Shown: positions 47,724 through 58,800, numbered from the stretch's first letter. The stretch: DNA of 64,000 nucleotides from Bryopsis sp. KO-2023 (GCA_030272585.1 BSYQ01000008.1:4278001-4342000); one strand, 5' to 3'. The notes: generated from the letters alone by a model not told the origin. Numbers and translations are program-made.

Positions 47724-49832
47724 TGTCAGCTGGTGTCAATATATATCTATATGGGAAAGGGGGAGCTCTTATACCAAAAAAAAAGGAAAAAGAAGAAAAA
47801 GAAATTGAAGGGTGCCAAAGGGAGAGAAAAAAAGAAAAGAAAAACACCCAAAAAACCACACACACATGCACGCAAAGAACCGTGAAATTTTTTCAATAGG
47901 GGAGAAAAAAAAAGTTGGGAAAGAGAAAATGATTTGGCACATTGTTAATTGGAGCAAAGCGTAGAGTATGTCTTTAAAAAAAAAACTGGGAAAGAGGGGT
48001 TTTGATTGGGGGGGGGCCGAAAAAAGAGCAGGGAAAGGAAACGCCCGCACATCCACCTTTTGAGAAAGAGAAGAAAGGGGGGGGGGTTGAACAGGAAGGT
48101 AGCTATTTGAGAAACGAAAAGCTATTCATGAAATATGGAGAGGGGATGGGAAAGCGAGTGTTTTAGCTTCCCATAAAAAAATCGCTCTCGACTGGCTAGT
48201 GGGGGGAAAAAAAACAGAAGTGGTTTTTGGAGGGGGGAGAGGTGTCGGTGTTGGTGGAAGTTTTATTTTGGTAAAAAAAGTTGGGATGTTTTGAGGGGGG
48301 GAGGGGGGGGAGGGTGCTCTTGGTTTGGGGAAAAAAAGGGGGTGGGGGTTTATCGAACTTGACCTATCATCCGAAATATTGAGTGTAAAGGTGGTTAGAA
48401 AGGTGTTGGATTGTGGGGGTGGAAAAAGATCGCCTGAACGACTGTATTTTCTCTTTCAGGTTGGGCAGGAGAACCCTTTCCCCGCTTTTTTTAGTCAGAT
48501 TATCGAGAAAAAGAGGGGTGTTGATTCGGGGTGCTTTTGTTGAGGTGGAAGAGAGGGCATAGTAAAATTTATCAACCCTGTTTTTTTTCCTGGGGTTTGT
48601 TTTTCTTTGATTTTGTGTTCCAGTTTTGAGAGCCCCCCCTTGTCCTTCTCCCTTTTTTCTTTTTTTTTTCTTTCTTACCCTCTCGATTCTGTGTGAAGGA
48701 TGATGGGACTGATCAAAGGTTTCCTTTTTAATCTTTGATAAATATTTTGATGGTCGGACAAAACAGAAAGGGAAATGAAAAAAAAAACAAAAAAAACGTA
48801 ACCTGTTCTTTTTTTTTCTGCTCACTAGGTGTTGAAGACTTGCCCCCTTCTTCCCCCTCCCCAAAAAAAAAGCAAACGAATATTCAGCAATTCTTTGGGG
48901 AATCTATTCTCTATTTCGCCTTTTTGTTCCATTTTCTTTTTTTTTTTCTGGGGGGGGAGTTCAGGTTTTCTTTAATGGATCGATGTCGATTTTCCTACCT
49001 CTGAAACGAAACGCAAAATTGAAAAAACGAAACTTGGTAGAGTTTTTCTCTTAGTTTCTTTGTGTTTCTTTTTAGGCGAAAGCGAAGATGTGAAGATGTG
49101 TGTGGGGGGGGGAATTTGAGTGGGTGTTTGAGTGGCTGAATTTGTGGGAAATGGGTGTTTTTTTTTCCTTTGTTTATTTGTGTAAGGTTTCAATGATCTC
49201 AACATGACAAATGCGTCAGACACTTAACGTTTTCTTTACCAAACTTATCAATTTTGACAGTTAAATTAGCCACGTTGGTTTTCCTGCCAGTACTTCTGAT
49301 GATTAAAATGGGGAAAACAACTTGGGATCAATAATGGTGCAAAGTCCCATTAGCGGTTGAAAAACTAATTGCTGATAAAATAGGACGGAGGCCTTGACAG
49401 TGAATGAACGAAAAGCTGTGTTGTTGTATGTTTTGTCACCCAAGCTGAGGGCAATTAGCTTCTAATGACTTCTGCTTGGGGTGGATTTCTTTGTTCCTTG
49501 GGTTTGGCCAATCCTAGATCAGGAATTTCATTCCCCCCCCCCCCCCCTCCTTTTTTTCCCTTTTTTTATGCTAATGGGGGACCTGGGCTGGTTGGAATAA
49601 GAGCTCTCAGAAAACTTTCTCTCAACTCCACCCCAATCCGCTGATCGACGCATGCATATATAGGTGCATCATGATGCATGATGATGTAAGAATATCACAC
49701 ACAAACAAAAACACGTTCCCTCGAACAAATAAAAAAAGTGTTACATGTCAGGTCATTATTTCGGAACAATTGCTAATCCAAGTGTTATTCTTCGGTGAGT
49801 CATGGTTATTCACCGAAGGCGGTGGATCCCAC
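47724..49832. other. intergenic, G- and T-run rich; no gene recognised
   Basis: Mostly G-rich and A/T-rich runs, including several GGGGGG tracts around 48013-48310 that could form G-quadruplexes, and a C15 run near 49533. A stretch at 48400-48550 looks open, but I find no conserved motif. It holds the 3' ends of UEV1 (+) and the coiled-coil gene (-). Confidence 0.45.
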
Positions 49833-50570
49833 TCAACAGAAGAGCAGGCGAGTCCACAGGCTGCGTGACGGCGGAGGGGTGGTTGGCGAGCGACCGAGTT
49901 CTGGGGCGGGGGTGTATGACGCGAGGATGTTATTTCCCCTCCTGAGAAACAGAAAAAGCGGCTGAAAAACGTAAGAGGGAAAGCACGCTCCACTGCCAGT
50001 ATCTGTCTGGCAACGCAAAGAGAAGAAATCTCGAAAACAGCCTCGTTCCGTCTCAAACAGCGAACACATAAGCGGTTCCGGAGTTGCTGCACATAACGAA
50101 ACCTCAACGAGAAACAATCGAAAGCAATGCCGTTCTCTCTCCACACAAAACCGACTGCCCTTTGTCTTGCGCACAACTCACCTCTCGGTCTCCACACCAA
50201 GGAGCCAAGCCCCTTCGTTGTTCCAGATTCTTTCTTCCTCCGGGAGCTCGGGCAAGCAGAGGAGTCTGCAAACCCATTTCCTGAAGCTGGACCGTGGGGG
50301 TTCCAGCTGGGCTCGAGCCGGTCGTAACCGGAAGAGGAACGCCTCCATCCGGGCGTGGCTCCCGTTCCCCTGCTGCCTCAGCGCGAGGAAAGCCCCCTCC
50401 AGAGCCTTATACCTCGACTTGAGGTGTTTTAACTCCCGCCGGAGTTGAAGTACCTCCACGGCGGGATCTGCGCGTAAGAAATTTGTTCACAAAACTTCCA
50501 CCTTGGCGTCGAACGAGACTCACGCTCAGCAAAATACACGAAGACAAAGCTCACCCCTTCCTTGCTGCAT
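49833..50570 (-). CDS. small coiled-coil protein of unknown family
   Basis: Three minus-strand exons, 50570-50555, 50467-50182 and 49941-49833, encode 136 residues. Phases (1 then 2) agree, donors gtgagc and gtgagt are strong, and acceptors end cgcag and tctcag. Residues about 8-40 (VEVLQLRRELKHLKSRY and on) have heptad-spaced Leu and many charges, typical of a short coiled coil. Then come a basic helix (about 50-75), an EEERIWNNEG stretch and a Pro/Thr-rich tail ending RSLWTRLLFC. The only in-frame ATG upstream of exon 2 is at 50570; an upstream coding exon cannot be excluded. I do not recognise the family. It is divergent from the ORG1-like gene, with a LINE inserted between them. Confidence 0.55.
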
Positions 50571-50934
50571 GTCGATGGCTTTTTGAGAACTGTGGGCAAA
50601 AGAGCGATAGGTTTTGCGGGCTCTTTCGTTTCCTTGCTCGTGTCGTGTGTTTTTGTATGTGGAACGTGTGACTGTAGCAGGTTGGATGACCAGTGTGTTG
50701 GTTATGGGATCAATTACCGTTAAGGATAATTGGTAGTTGTGTTTAGTTGAGGAAAACAGTTGAGCCGAATGTGGCAAGACTTAAGGGACTGGTCTGAAGC
50801 ACTTTGTAATTCTCTTGATACCCCTCACTTCGTAAGTGACAATCGTGTGAGTGAGTAATATCGTACAAACCTACTTTTAAATATATAAATCATGTGTTCT
50901 TCTGGGCCGCATACTGCGCAGGACAGTTAGCAGC
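50571..50934. promoter_or_regulatory. left half of an intergenic region split by the LINE
   Basis: Removing the LINE and one target-site copy joins this stretch to 55522-55865 and restores a gap of about 720 bp between the divergent coiled-coil (-) and ORG1-like (+) start codons. No specific promoter element is recognised. Which gene's promoter the LINE affects is not known. Confidence 0.35.
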
Positions 50935-50946
50935 GAAGGTGTGGGT
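50935..50946. repeat. LINE target-site duplication, left copy
   Basis: GAAGGTGTGGGT is present here and again directly after the poly(A) at 55510-55521, a perfect 12-bp match. Confidence 0.85.
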
Positions 50947-51169
50947 TTTCACCTTGCTCCACTCATCCAACATAGGGAGGACCCCAAAGATTCCAAAGGT
51001 TTTTTCCGCAACGATTCCGTCTGATTGCACCACTGATTCGGAACCTCTCTCCTGTTTGGTTGCTCCGCACGCTTTGTGTGAGGGTCCCTCTCTTTCTGCG
51101 CCGGCTTCACCCGTCCCTCTGTGGGTTAGGGAGTGTCATTCTTTCGTTTCTCCTTCGTCTGTTGTTTGT

Positions 51170-52096
51170 ATGAAAACTCCTCGGGGTCGTTCCGGCGGGG
51201 ACGATAGGGTTCCGCTTGGTGCAACCGCTGATCAGATGAAAAAGAAGAAGAAGGAAAGCGTTACGAATTATAATGCCCTGTTGGCGAACTTGCAATATGC
51301 CCCGTTGCGTTCTGGACCCAATACCTCCCCGCCTGATGGGGAAGGTGCGTTGCCGCAGTGTATGGAGGTCGATAGTGGTGCTGGTGTTGGCGGTTTGAGG
51401 GATAAATTTTTGGACAGCGTCCGGCAGTTTTTTCCGGATCGGGAAGGGGTGGATTCATTGGCAGCGACTTTGTTGGATGCCCTGGATTCTACTATCCGCC
51501 ACCATTTGTCAAAAACAGAGGACTTGATAACCCGGTTCTCACATCGTCTCCGTGTCCTGGAGGAGCAAGTTTCTAATTTGGAGGGGATCAATGACAGGCT
51601 GGAACAGCAACTCAAGAAAACCAATGTTGTCCTCCGTTGGTTGCCCGAGTCGCCAACGGAGTCCGAAGCCTCTTTGGGATCGTCTTTACAAGCGTTTTTC
51701 GACTCCTTATCTTCAGATGCCCCCAAAGTAGTGAAGGCTTATCGGATGGGAGCTCGAGCTGACGGATACAAGCGCCCCGTTTTGATTCAGTTTCAAAGCG
51801 AGGAGATGAAGATCGCGGCGTTGCGTCTTCGTCGTGCTAAACGTGATGTCCAAGCGTCAGACAGTACCAAGCCACCGGGGAATCGTCGCCTTCCAGAGGA
51901 CTTTTGGAAGGTTGATTGGTTTGCAGATTTAACTACGTCGCAACAAAATCGCAGGAAACAATCCCTCGATGTTTATCGGCGTGCTCGAGAAGCTGGTCTT
52001 ACGGTTCGTTGGCGTTTTGGATATCGTCTTCAATTTTCTGGTGAAGGCGATACATGGCATACCTCACTTTTTCCCACTTCTTTTTCTTCTCGCTAG
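51170..52096 (+). CDS. LINE ORF1 protein (coiled coil plus RRM-like nucleic-acid-binding domain)
   Basis: 308 residues from the first ATG inside the element; the frame stays open to the left, but that part crosses the target-site duplication into host DNA. The N-terminus is basic/low-complexity (MKKKKKE). Residues about 115-150 (RFSHRLRVLEEQVSNLEGIN and on) form a coiled coil for trimerisation. NVVLRWLPE followed by RPVLIQFQSEEMKIAALRLRRA is an RRM-like fold, and EAGLTVRWRFGYRLQF matches the C-terminal part of L1-type ORF1p. The role is RNA binding and chaperoning in the retrotransposition particle. It ends at UAG 52094-52096, with ORF2 following in the same frame. Confidence 0.85.
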   Translation: MKTPRGRSGGDDRVPLGATADQMKKKKKESVTNYNALLANLQYAPLRSGPNTSPPDGEGALPQCMEVDSGAGVGGLRDKFLDSVRQFFPDREGVDSLAATLLDALDSTIRHHLSKTEDLITRFSHRLRVLEEQVSNLEGINDRLEQQLKKTNVVLRWLPESPTESEASLGSSLQAFFDSLSSDAPKVVKAYRMGARADGYKRPVLIQFQSEEMKIAALRLRRAKRDVQASDSTKPPGNRRLPEDFWKVDWFADLTTSQQNRRKQSLDVYRRAREAGLTVRWRFGYRLQFSGEGDTWHTSLFPTSFSSR

Positions 52097-55000
52097 GATT
52101 CAAGCCATCATCCTCTGTTAAATTTGGTATGTTGGAACTGTCGTGGTTTTGTATCTTATAAGGAGCCATATTTGTTGCAGTTGATTTCTAATAATCATTT
52201 TGTTGCGCTGTCTGATATTGGGAATTTAGCTTCTCTACCATGTTTTGGTAATACACGTTTTTTTGGGATTGAGCGCTCTATTTCGGATCGAGGTGGAGGT
52301 GTAGGAGTGTACATTAAGCGATCGAAAGGTTTGAAAGTTTCTATGGATTCCACTTATTCTTCTCACTGGTTGATAGTTTTGAAGTGTATTTTTTATTCTT
52401 TTCATTTTTCGGTTTTGGCCATTTATGTCCCTCCAAGCTCGTCACCTTTTTGGGACATTTCTCTGTGGGACAGATTTCAGGAGGTTTTGACTGCTGTGTC
52501 AAGCAGTGCTCCAGTTATTTTAGTAGGGGACTTTAATTCGAGGATTGGCAAGGGAAACAGGTTTTACGGTGATTCTCTGGACTCATCGGTTTTTGTTCCC
52601 AATAGGCAGAATCGGGACACATGTATCAACCGGAACGGACGCCTATTGCTTCAATTGTGTGAGTCCTTCCAGTTGGTAGTTTTGAATGGGCGAGCTAGAG
52701 GTGATCAATCTGGAGGTTTTACTTTTGAAAATAATAGGGGGGATAAATCTACTATTGATTTTGTTATTGTTTCGCGTTCTATTTGGGGGTTATTGCCGAC
52801 CCTGTTTATCCCCACATTGGTTCCTTTTGAATCGGATCATCGACCGGTTAGGGTTTCTTTGTCGAATGTCCCGGTGGGCAGGGTTCGTTCTCAAAAGCCG
52901 AGGTGTTTTTGGAATGTGGCAATGTCGGGGTTTTTTCGTACTTCTTTTTCACGCCACACCCCTTCTTTACTAAGGGTGTTTTCGTCTTCCATGGATCTCG
53001 ATAGTATGGCGGATCAAATTCTTGCTGCCATTCGTTCTTCTATCCCAGCGTTTGCTTGGAAGATGCCTTCTCAAAGAATTTTTTCTCGATTTCAATGGTT
53101 CGATTCGGAATGTTATTCTCTTCGTGCGCGGGTTTGGCGGGCATATAGATCGGACAAGCATGGGTCTGAGTATAAACAGTTGAGGTCAAATTATCAAAAA
53201 TTGTGTTCAGGGAAAAAATCTGATTTTCAGAAGACATACGGGGATCGTTTGTTAGGCCTATATCATAGTGATCGTAAGGCGTTTTTTTCCCATTTTCGAC
53301 CAAAGTCTTTGGTTGAACCGGACTGGGTTTCTATGGACGATTGGGTCAGTTTTTATTCCTCTTTGTTTTCCCCTAAGGACCATGACTCCTCATGGTCTCT
53401 TAGTTCTTTTTTTGAGCATACTTCGGTGCAGGATACCAGTATTTTGGAGCATGCCATTACATTGGAGGAAGTGTTGGGGGCAATTATGCGGTTACGACGT
53501 CATGCAGCTCCAGGACTGGATGAGTTACCAACGGCCCTCTTTAAAGATGCCAAGGATTGTCTCATTGGGATTTTGGCAGGTTTTTACCAGGTGTGTTGGG
53601 ATCGTAAGCAATTCCCCAGGGGCTGGTTAACAGGGATTCTACGGCCTTTTTACAAGGGTAAGGGTAATCGTGCTGTCCCTGAATTTTACAGGCCCATAGT
53701 CCTGACGTCTCCTCTATATAAGATTTTTTCTTATATATTATTGGGTCGCATGGAGGTTGTAGATTGTCGTGTCGGTTTACGTTCAGATTTGCAGGCGGGA
53801 TTTCATGTAGATTTTTCTCCAAATGATCATCTTTTTCTTTTTTGGTTGTTTTGGTTTCATTCTAAGGACCAGCGTCTACCCTTTTTTATTTTATGGTTGG
53901 ATTTTCGAAAGGCGTACGATTCGGTGCAACATAGGCGTTTGTGGGAGACTCTTTATTGTTTTCGTTTTTCAAAAGCCTATGTGGAGATGTGGCAGTATTT
54001 ATACGAACATTCTTCTTTCGTTATAAAGGCATCAGTAGGGACTTCGGTACCGATACCTCTTCGGGCCGGGGTTTTACAAGGTTGTCCAGCAAGTCCTTCT
54101 TTATATAGTCTGTATCAGGAGCCACTCCAAGATTTATTGAACTCGAGGATTGCTGCTCCTTCCTTGGGTGGGGAGACCATTCCATGTATGATGTTTGCAG
54201 ATGATACGGGGATACCAGGACATTGTTGGTCTGGGGTAAAGGAAGTGTTGCAGGTTTTGATTGAATGGGAACAATATTCGGGAATTGGTTTAAATTTTTC
54301 CAAAACGATTCTGATGGTTTTTTTTCAGCAGCTTATGTCTTCTTCTTTTCATTTTCATGAGCATTCTATACCAATTTCAGAGGACCATACATATTTAGGA
54401 ATTCGGTTATCATCAAGTTCTCATCATCCTTTTTTGTCGCATATTGATTATGTTTTAGCACAGTGTCGGAAAGCAATGGGGTTTGTTTTGTCGCGTCTTT
54501 TTGCTCTGAAAATTGAGGATCCAAAAGTAGCACACAATCTTTTTAAGGTGTATGTTTTGGGCAGTATAGGATATGGGTTTCCTATTTGGGGTCCATTCCT
54601 AACAGTTTCTCAGTGGCGTTTGTTGGAAGCAATTCATCTCCAGTTTATGAGAAGTATCCTCCGTTTGCCTCGATATACGCCAAAGGAGGTTCTGTACGGG
54701 GAATTAGGGTGTTATCCATTAGAATTAGCACTTTGGTCGCAATTGTGCCGATATTGGAACAAGTTGGTTGGGTTATCAGTTGATCGATTGCATGGAAGAT
54801 TGTTTTGTTGGGGTTTTGATCAATATCACGCATCTCGATCTTCTTGGTTTGGGCGTATTTTGGGTTTTTTCAGACGGTTTTGGCCGGAGAAGATATTTTC
54901 TTCTACGATTTTGGTGGACATTTCGGAATTTCAGCGTCGTTATAAAGCTATGCATGCTGAACATGTTTTCGGTTCATCTGCATCTCGAGTTATATCTTGG

Positions 55001-55357
55001 TATCGGCATATTAAGTTTTCCCTCAGATTTGAACGGTATTTGACAACTTTAAAACCAACTTCTCTTCGGGTTTTCTTTACTCGTTTTCGTTGTGGTATTC
55101 ATTTCTTGGAAGTGGAAGTGGGACGATATAATGGTGTACCAAGGGAAAACAGGATTTGTCGGTTGTGTCGGTCCGCGGTGGAAGATGAACGGCATTTTCT
55201 TTTTGAATGTCCTTTTTATTCTTCCTTTCGTTCTTTGCATTCAGATGTTTTTCGATGGGCTAATCCCAAGGATCTTTTTAGTAGGGTGCCATCGGGCAAA
55301 TTAGCTTTAGTTATCAGCAAAATGGCTTCAATACGTTCAGCAGGTTTACAATCCTAA
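52097..55357 (+). CDS. LINE ORF2: AP endonuclease and reverse transcriptase
   Basis: The frame continues directly after the ORF1 UAG with no further stop; the region homologous to ORF2 begins at about 52124 (VCWNCRGF). There is no ATG before residue about 74 of this domain (ATG at 52343), past the first endonuclease motif, so translation probably needs UAG readthrough or non-AUG reinitiation. Endonuclease motifs are WNCRG, GDFN (about 52526), STIDFVIVS and SDHRPV (about 52833). Reverse transcriptase motifs are LDFRKAYDSV (about 53897), GVLQGCPASPSLYSLY and the active site MMFADD (about 54190-54204). A CCHC zinc knuckle, C-x2-C-x8-H-x4-C, lies at about 55157-55210. The stop is TAA. The product nicks target DNA and copies the element RNA there. 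Confidence 0.9.
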   Translation, partial: DSSHHPLLNLVCWNCRGFVSYKEPYLLQLISNNHFVALSDIGNLASLPCFGNTRFFGIERSISDRGGGVGVYIKRSKGLKVSMDSTYSSHWLIVLKCIFYSFHFSVLAIYVPPSSSPFWDISLWDRFQEVLTAVSSSAPVILVGDFNSRIGKGNRFYGDSLDSSVFVPNRQNRDTCINRNGRLLLQLCESFQLVVLNGRARGDQSGGFTFENNRGDKSTIDFVIVSRSIWGLLPTLFIPTLVPFESDHRPVRVSLSNVPVGRVRSQKPRCFWNVAMSGFFRTSFSRHTPSLLRVFSSSMDLDSMADQILAAIRSSIPAFAWKMPSQRIFSRFQWFDSECYSLRARVWRAYRSDKHGSEYKQLRSNYQKLCSGKKSDFQKTYGDRLLGLYHSDRKAFFSHFRPKSLVEPDWVSMDDWVSFYSSLFSPKDHDSSWSLSSFFEHTSVQDTSILEHAITLEEVLGAIMRLRRHAAPGLDELPTALFKDAKDCLIGILAGFYQVCWDRKQFPRGWLTGILRPFYKGKGNRAVPEFYRPIVLTSPLYKIFSYILLGRMEVVDCRVGLRSDLQAGFHVDFSPNDHLFLFWLFWFHSKDQRLPFFILWLDFRKAYDSVQHRRLWETLYCFRFSKAYVEMWQYLYEHSSFVIKASVGTSVPIPLRAGVLQGCPASPSLYSLYQEPLQDLLNSRIAAPSLGGETIPCMMFADDTGIPGHCWSGVKEVLQVLIEWEQYSGIGLNFSKTILMVFFQQLMSSSFHFHEHSIPISEDHTYLGIRLSSSSHHPFLSHIDYVLAQCRKAMGFVLSRLFALKIEDPKVAHNLFKVYVLGSIGYGFPIWGPFLTVSQWRLLEAIHLQFMRSILRLPRYTPKEVLYGELGCYPLELALWSQLCRYWNKLVGLSVDRLHGRLFCWGFDQYHASRSSWFGRILGFFRRFWPEKIFSSTILVDISEFQRRYKAMHAEHVFGSSASRVISWYRHIKFSLRFERYLTTLKPTSLRVFFTRFRCGIHFLEVEVGRYNGVPRENRICRLCRSAVEDERHFLFECPFYSSFRSLHSDVFRWANPKDLFSRVPSGKLALVISKMASIRSAGLQS

Positions 55358-55509
55358 GGTTTTTGTTTTGTTTTTGTTTTTTTTTTTTTTTTTTTCTCTT
55401 TCTTTTCTTTCCTTTTTGTCTTTGTTCCAGCATCATAGAGGGTGATGGCTCTCTTTTGCTGTGGGTTGTAATTATGATTATGATTAAAAAAAAAAAAAAA
55501 AAAAAAAAA

Positions 55510-55521
55510 GAAGGTGTGGGT
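55510..55521. repeat. LINE target-site duplication, right copy
   Basis: GAAGGTGTGGGT directly follows the A24 tail and matches 50935-50946 exactly. Confidence 0.85.
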
Positions 55522-55865
55522 GGCTGGGGTCTGACCAACTATCCGCTCCACCCCACCAGATCTTTTTGGTGGAACGCCGTTCTTTGCACCCTCCAGAAGC
55601 GTGCTTTTGTTTTGGTTATGGCGTTTTTTTGGATTACCCCTCATGTCCGCTACTGCCATAACCGCTACTCGTCAGACATAACCGCTTAAAGGCGACACCT
55701 TTTTTTGGATCCTGGGTGGATGGCAGCCAATCAGCTGAGGTTTGTGTTGAAGCATATTTGTGCGTAATTTTGTTTCCATTTTTTCCATCCCCCCTTTCTG
55801 GATGAGTCATGCTTCTGAAAGTCTTAAATCCATTGACAGATACACGACACCACACCAAACCCGCG
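55522..55865. promoter_or_regulatory. right half of the LINE-split intergenic region
   Basis: Upstream of the ORG1-like start codon; after the insertion its distal part lies next to the LINE poly(A) tail. No defined promoter motif recognised. Confidence 0.35.
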
Positions 55866-58800
55866 ATGGCTTCGTCGCGCTGTGCCCAGATTTTTTCGGG
55901 AGGGGCACAATTTTGCGGATCGAACCCCTTGAGGATCGTCAAGCGGCGGCGCTTGGCATCCACAGGGAAATCTCTCCGTCTGCAGATCGAAAATAAAATC
56001 TTCGACCCACAGGTGTTGTTGCCCGTTTCGCCACTCAAATCTGGGATTTTTTTTTTTGTATTAGTGTTGAGATGTTCACAGAAACGTTTTCTTTTTAACC
56101 AAGTTAGTCATGGACTGTGAATAAACCCTCCACCCTCAGCTAAAATCAGCCGATCCTGACCAGCCCCGATTCTCATTCTTTTTCCATTTGGGGATGGCCA
56201 CTCAGTTCTTTCTTTCAACCAAGCACAATGGTCGAAGAAATCGACCCCCCCCTCCTGTAATGCTTTTTTTTTTGAGTTTGACTTCACGAGTTAATGCTTG
56301 TTGGCTTCATGTGTTTTCTGCTGCCAGGATATTCGAATCGAGAAATCGTTGGGGGTCGTTGGGGTTTTAAATGTGTCGAGGTAAGCTATTCAAATTAATA
56401 TTTTCCTTTGCATGTGATAACTACTATTATTTTCTTCTATATATTTTTCTTATTTACTTTTTTCTTGATTTGGTTTTTGATTCTTTTTTTTTTCTGCGAG
56501 AAATTTTGCTATGGCCACAGAGATTGACTTTTTTTAATTGTGTGCTTGTCAAGTGTAATAATATTAATAATAATATTTTATTATTTTTTGGGGGGGGCTT
56601 CTTTCTTTGGTTTTATTAGTTTGCATGGACGAAATTTCATGCACAGTGAAAACGCAATCTTTCTTTCAGCAGCCCCTCTGAATTCCCCTCTGAATTGAAA
56701 GCCGTATGGGCTGAGTGGTTTTCTGAAGGCGATTTGTTTCAGTGGCAATGTGGGGGAAATAGCAGTCGAAGATAAGGCCGAGCTGCGGGCAAAACTGGAG
56801 GGGCTGGAGACCATGAGCCAAGACAGCGTTTTGGCTGAAGGTGTTCAGGTTCGGTTATACAGCGGGTACGCAACCAAATTAGTCATACTTATGAAACCAT
56901 TAAGCAAAAGTTGGAAGTGTTTCTTTCGAACCTCAAGCCATGCATTTGGGATGGACATAATTTTTTTTTTAGTTTTTTTTTCTGGGGGAGAGGGATCTAG
57001 AATTCTCTACTGGAAATTTAGTGTCAAGGTTTATTTATTTTTTCCAATAATAATTTTGGTGGGTTTTTGTCTATTCTCGGAAAAAGAAACCGATTGATTG
57101 TGCGTGGATGGCACCTTGTATGTACTACTTTGAACATATCCCTGTTTGTGAAAAAACCTGGCATGATCTTTTTGATTTTTTTTTTCAGTCGAGTTATCCG
57201 TGGCGAAAAGCAAGGTGCCAGGGTGGTTTTGAAAGCCTACCCCGGCTCCCTCGGTGCTGATGGAAAAACATGCGATGCTTTGGCAGCCAATGAACTTGCT
57301 GCCCATTGCGATCTTCAACCCCCTCGAGTGGGTTTTTTTTTGCTGCAACAAACAAGTTTCTTTTTCTATTCATTCTTTGTTGATATTTTGAAGGTGGAAT
57401 TTCGCATTTATAATAATTCTAGTAAGACTTAAGCTGTTGAAAGGAGAATTTTTTTCGTGCTTTATTTAAATGGGAAAACAATTGTTATTTTGTTTTATTT
57501 TGTTATTTTGTTACAATTGATATTTGATGGCCAGTTCCTTCGCTGTGCTGACCTCAGTTTTCTTCTATGGTTCAACTGTTTTGATTCATTTTTGCCATAC
57601 TTTTGAAAAGGTTTCAAATTTCATGCTGATCAAAATATGGGATCTTCCGTGGGTTTTCAATATTACATTGTTTGAATTATTGTGGGTGTTTTTTTTGTGT
57701 GTGGGTGTGTTTTTTCAACTTTTTGCAGTGCCGTGAATCTTGCAGTCAACTGTACAGTCTTCTTGGAGGATTCGAGTCGAAGACAGGGGAGCAGGTGGGA
57801 AAAAATAAAAAATAAAAAAGTAAATAAATAAATCAAAATCAAAATCAAAATCAATGGGACTATCCCATCTGTTTCATCTGGTTATGTTCGAACTTATTCG
57901 ATCTCCAGCTTTTTTAAACCTAATGCCCAGACACAAGACTGCAAAATAAATCCCACGAAAAACTGGGTTTGCATATGTCTAGCACTTCATCACCTCAGCG
58001 CCATTCTGCATAAAAATGAAGTGCTATTATGTTGCGCAGCAATAATAACATTATTTGTATTGCTGCGCAGTGGTTGGTTTTCCACAACGATGGGACCAAA
58101 ACGGCGGCTGCCTATGCCTCCAAAGCGGCAGTGGCCACACGAGATCGTTTGACCGTCGGCAGCAGCGATGTGTGGGATTCCTTGGACCCCCGCCGCTCCA
58201 TCCGCAAACGAGAAGTTTTCATCTTGAAAGTCCTGAAGCAAGCGATGGCCGCTTTGGCTTTCATGCACAGAAATGGGAGGTTGCATCAGAGCTTGGGCCC
58301 AAATTCACTCATGCTGACGACATTCGAGGTTGGGATGGAATTGGGAAAGGTTGCCCACCCACTCGGCTACGGGCTCTCATTCACTCCGAAAAAGTGCTTT
58401 TTGTATTGTTCAGTATGTTGTTCGGGGCGGTTTTTGCATCAGGGAAAGGATATATCTTTTACACATTCGAGACTGTCGTACAAAAATGTAGCTTTAAGAT
58501 GTAGAACAAAAGAGGTGGAAAAAATGTCATGGATGGGATGCTTTTGCATGGCTTTTGTTTTGTTATATTTCTGAGGGTGGAAAAACCTCAAAATCGTAGA
58601 GCCATATTTGTTGGAGGTTTCACGTTTTCTGACGGTGCCCTGAACGACAGGAACTCAAAGTCGTCGACTTGGAGGTTCGGTTGTGGGATTTGGCCTTTTC
58701 CGTGGACGTCTCGAACGAAGCCCTGTACGGCGGCGGCACGCTGGCAGAAATCTGGGATATGAGCACAGCCAACAAAACCGTGACCGAGAAGCCAGGGAGC

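Larger units (their letters stand above)
50947..55509 (+). mobile_element. full-length non-LTR (LINE) retrotransposon
   Basis: A 4.56-kb element with a 5' UTR (50947-51169), ORF1 (51170-52096), ORF2 (52097-55357), a 3' UTR and A24 tail (55486-55509). It is bounded by the 12-bp duplication GAAGGTGTGGGT. Both reading frames are intact apart from the single in-frame UAG between them, and the duplication is perfect, so the insertion is probably recent. ORF2 has an apurinic endonuclease and reverse transcriptase but no RNase H that I can see. Clade (for example L1-like or Jockey/CR1-like) needs a tree. It sits in the intergenic gap of a divergent gene pair, in the same direction as the ORG1-like gene. 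Confidence 0.93.

Noticed and set aside
50894-51169. ORF1 starting further upstream at 50894
   Set aside because: The frame is open, but it begins with GTG and crosses the target-site duplication into host DNA; the element starts at 50947 and its first ATG is 51170.
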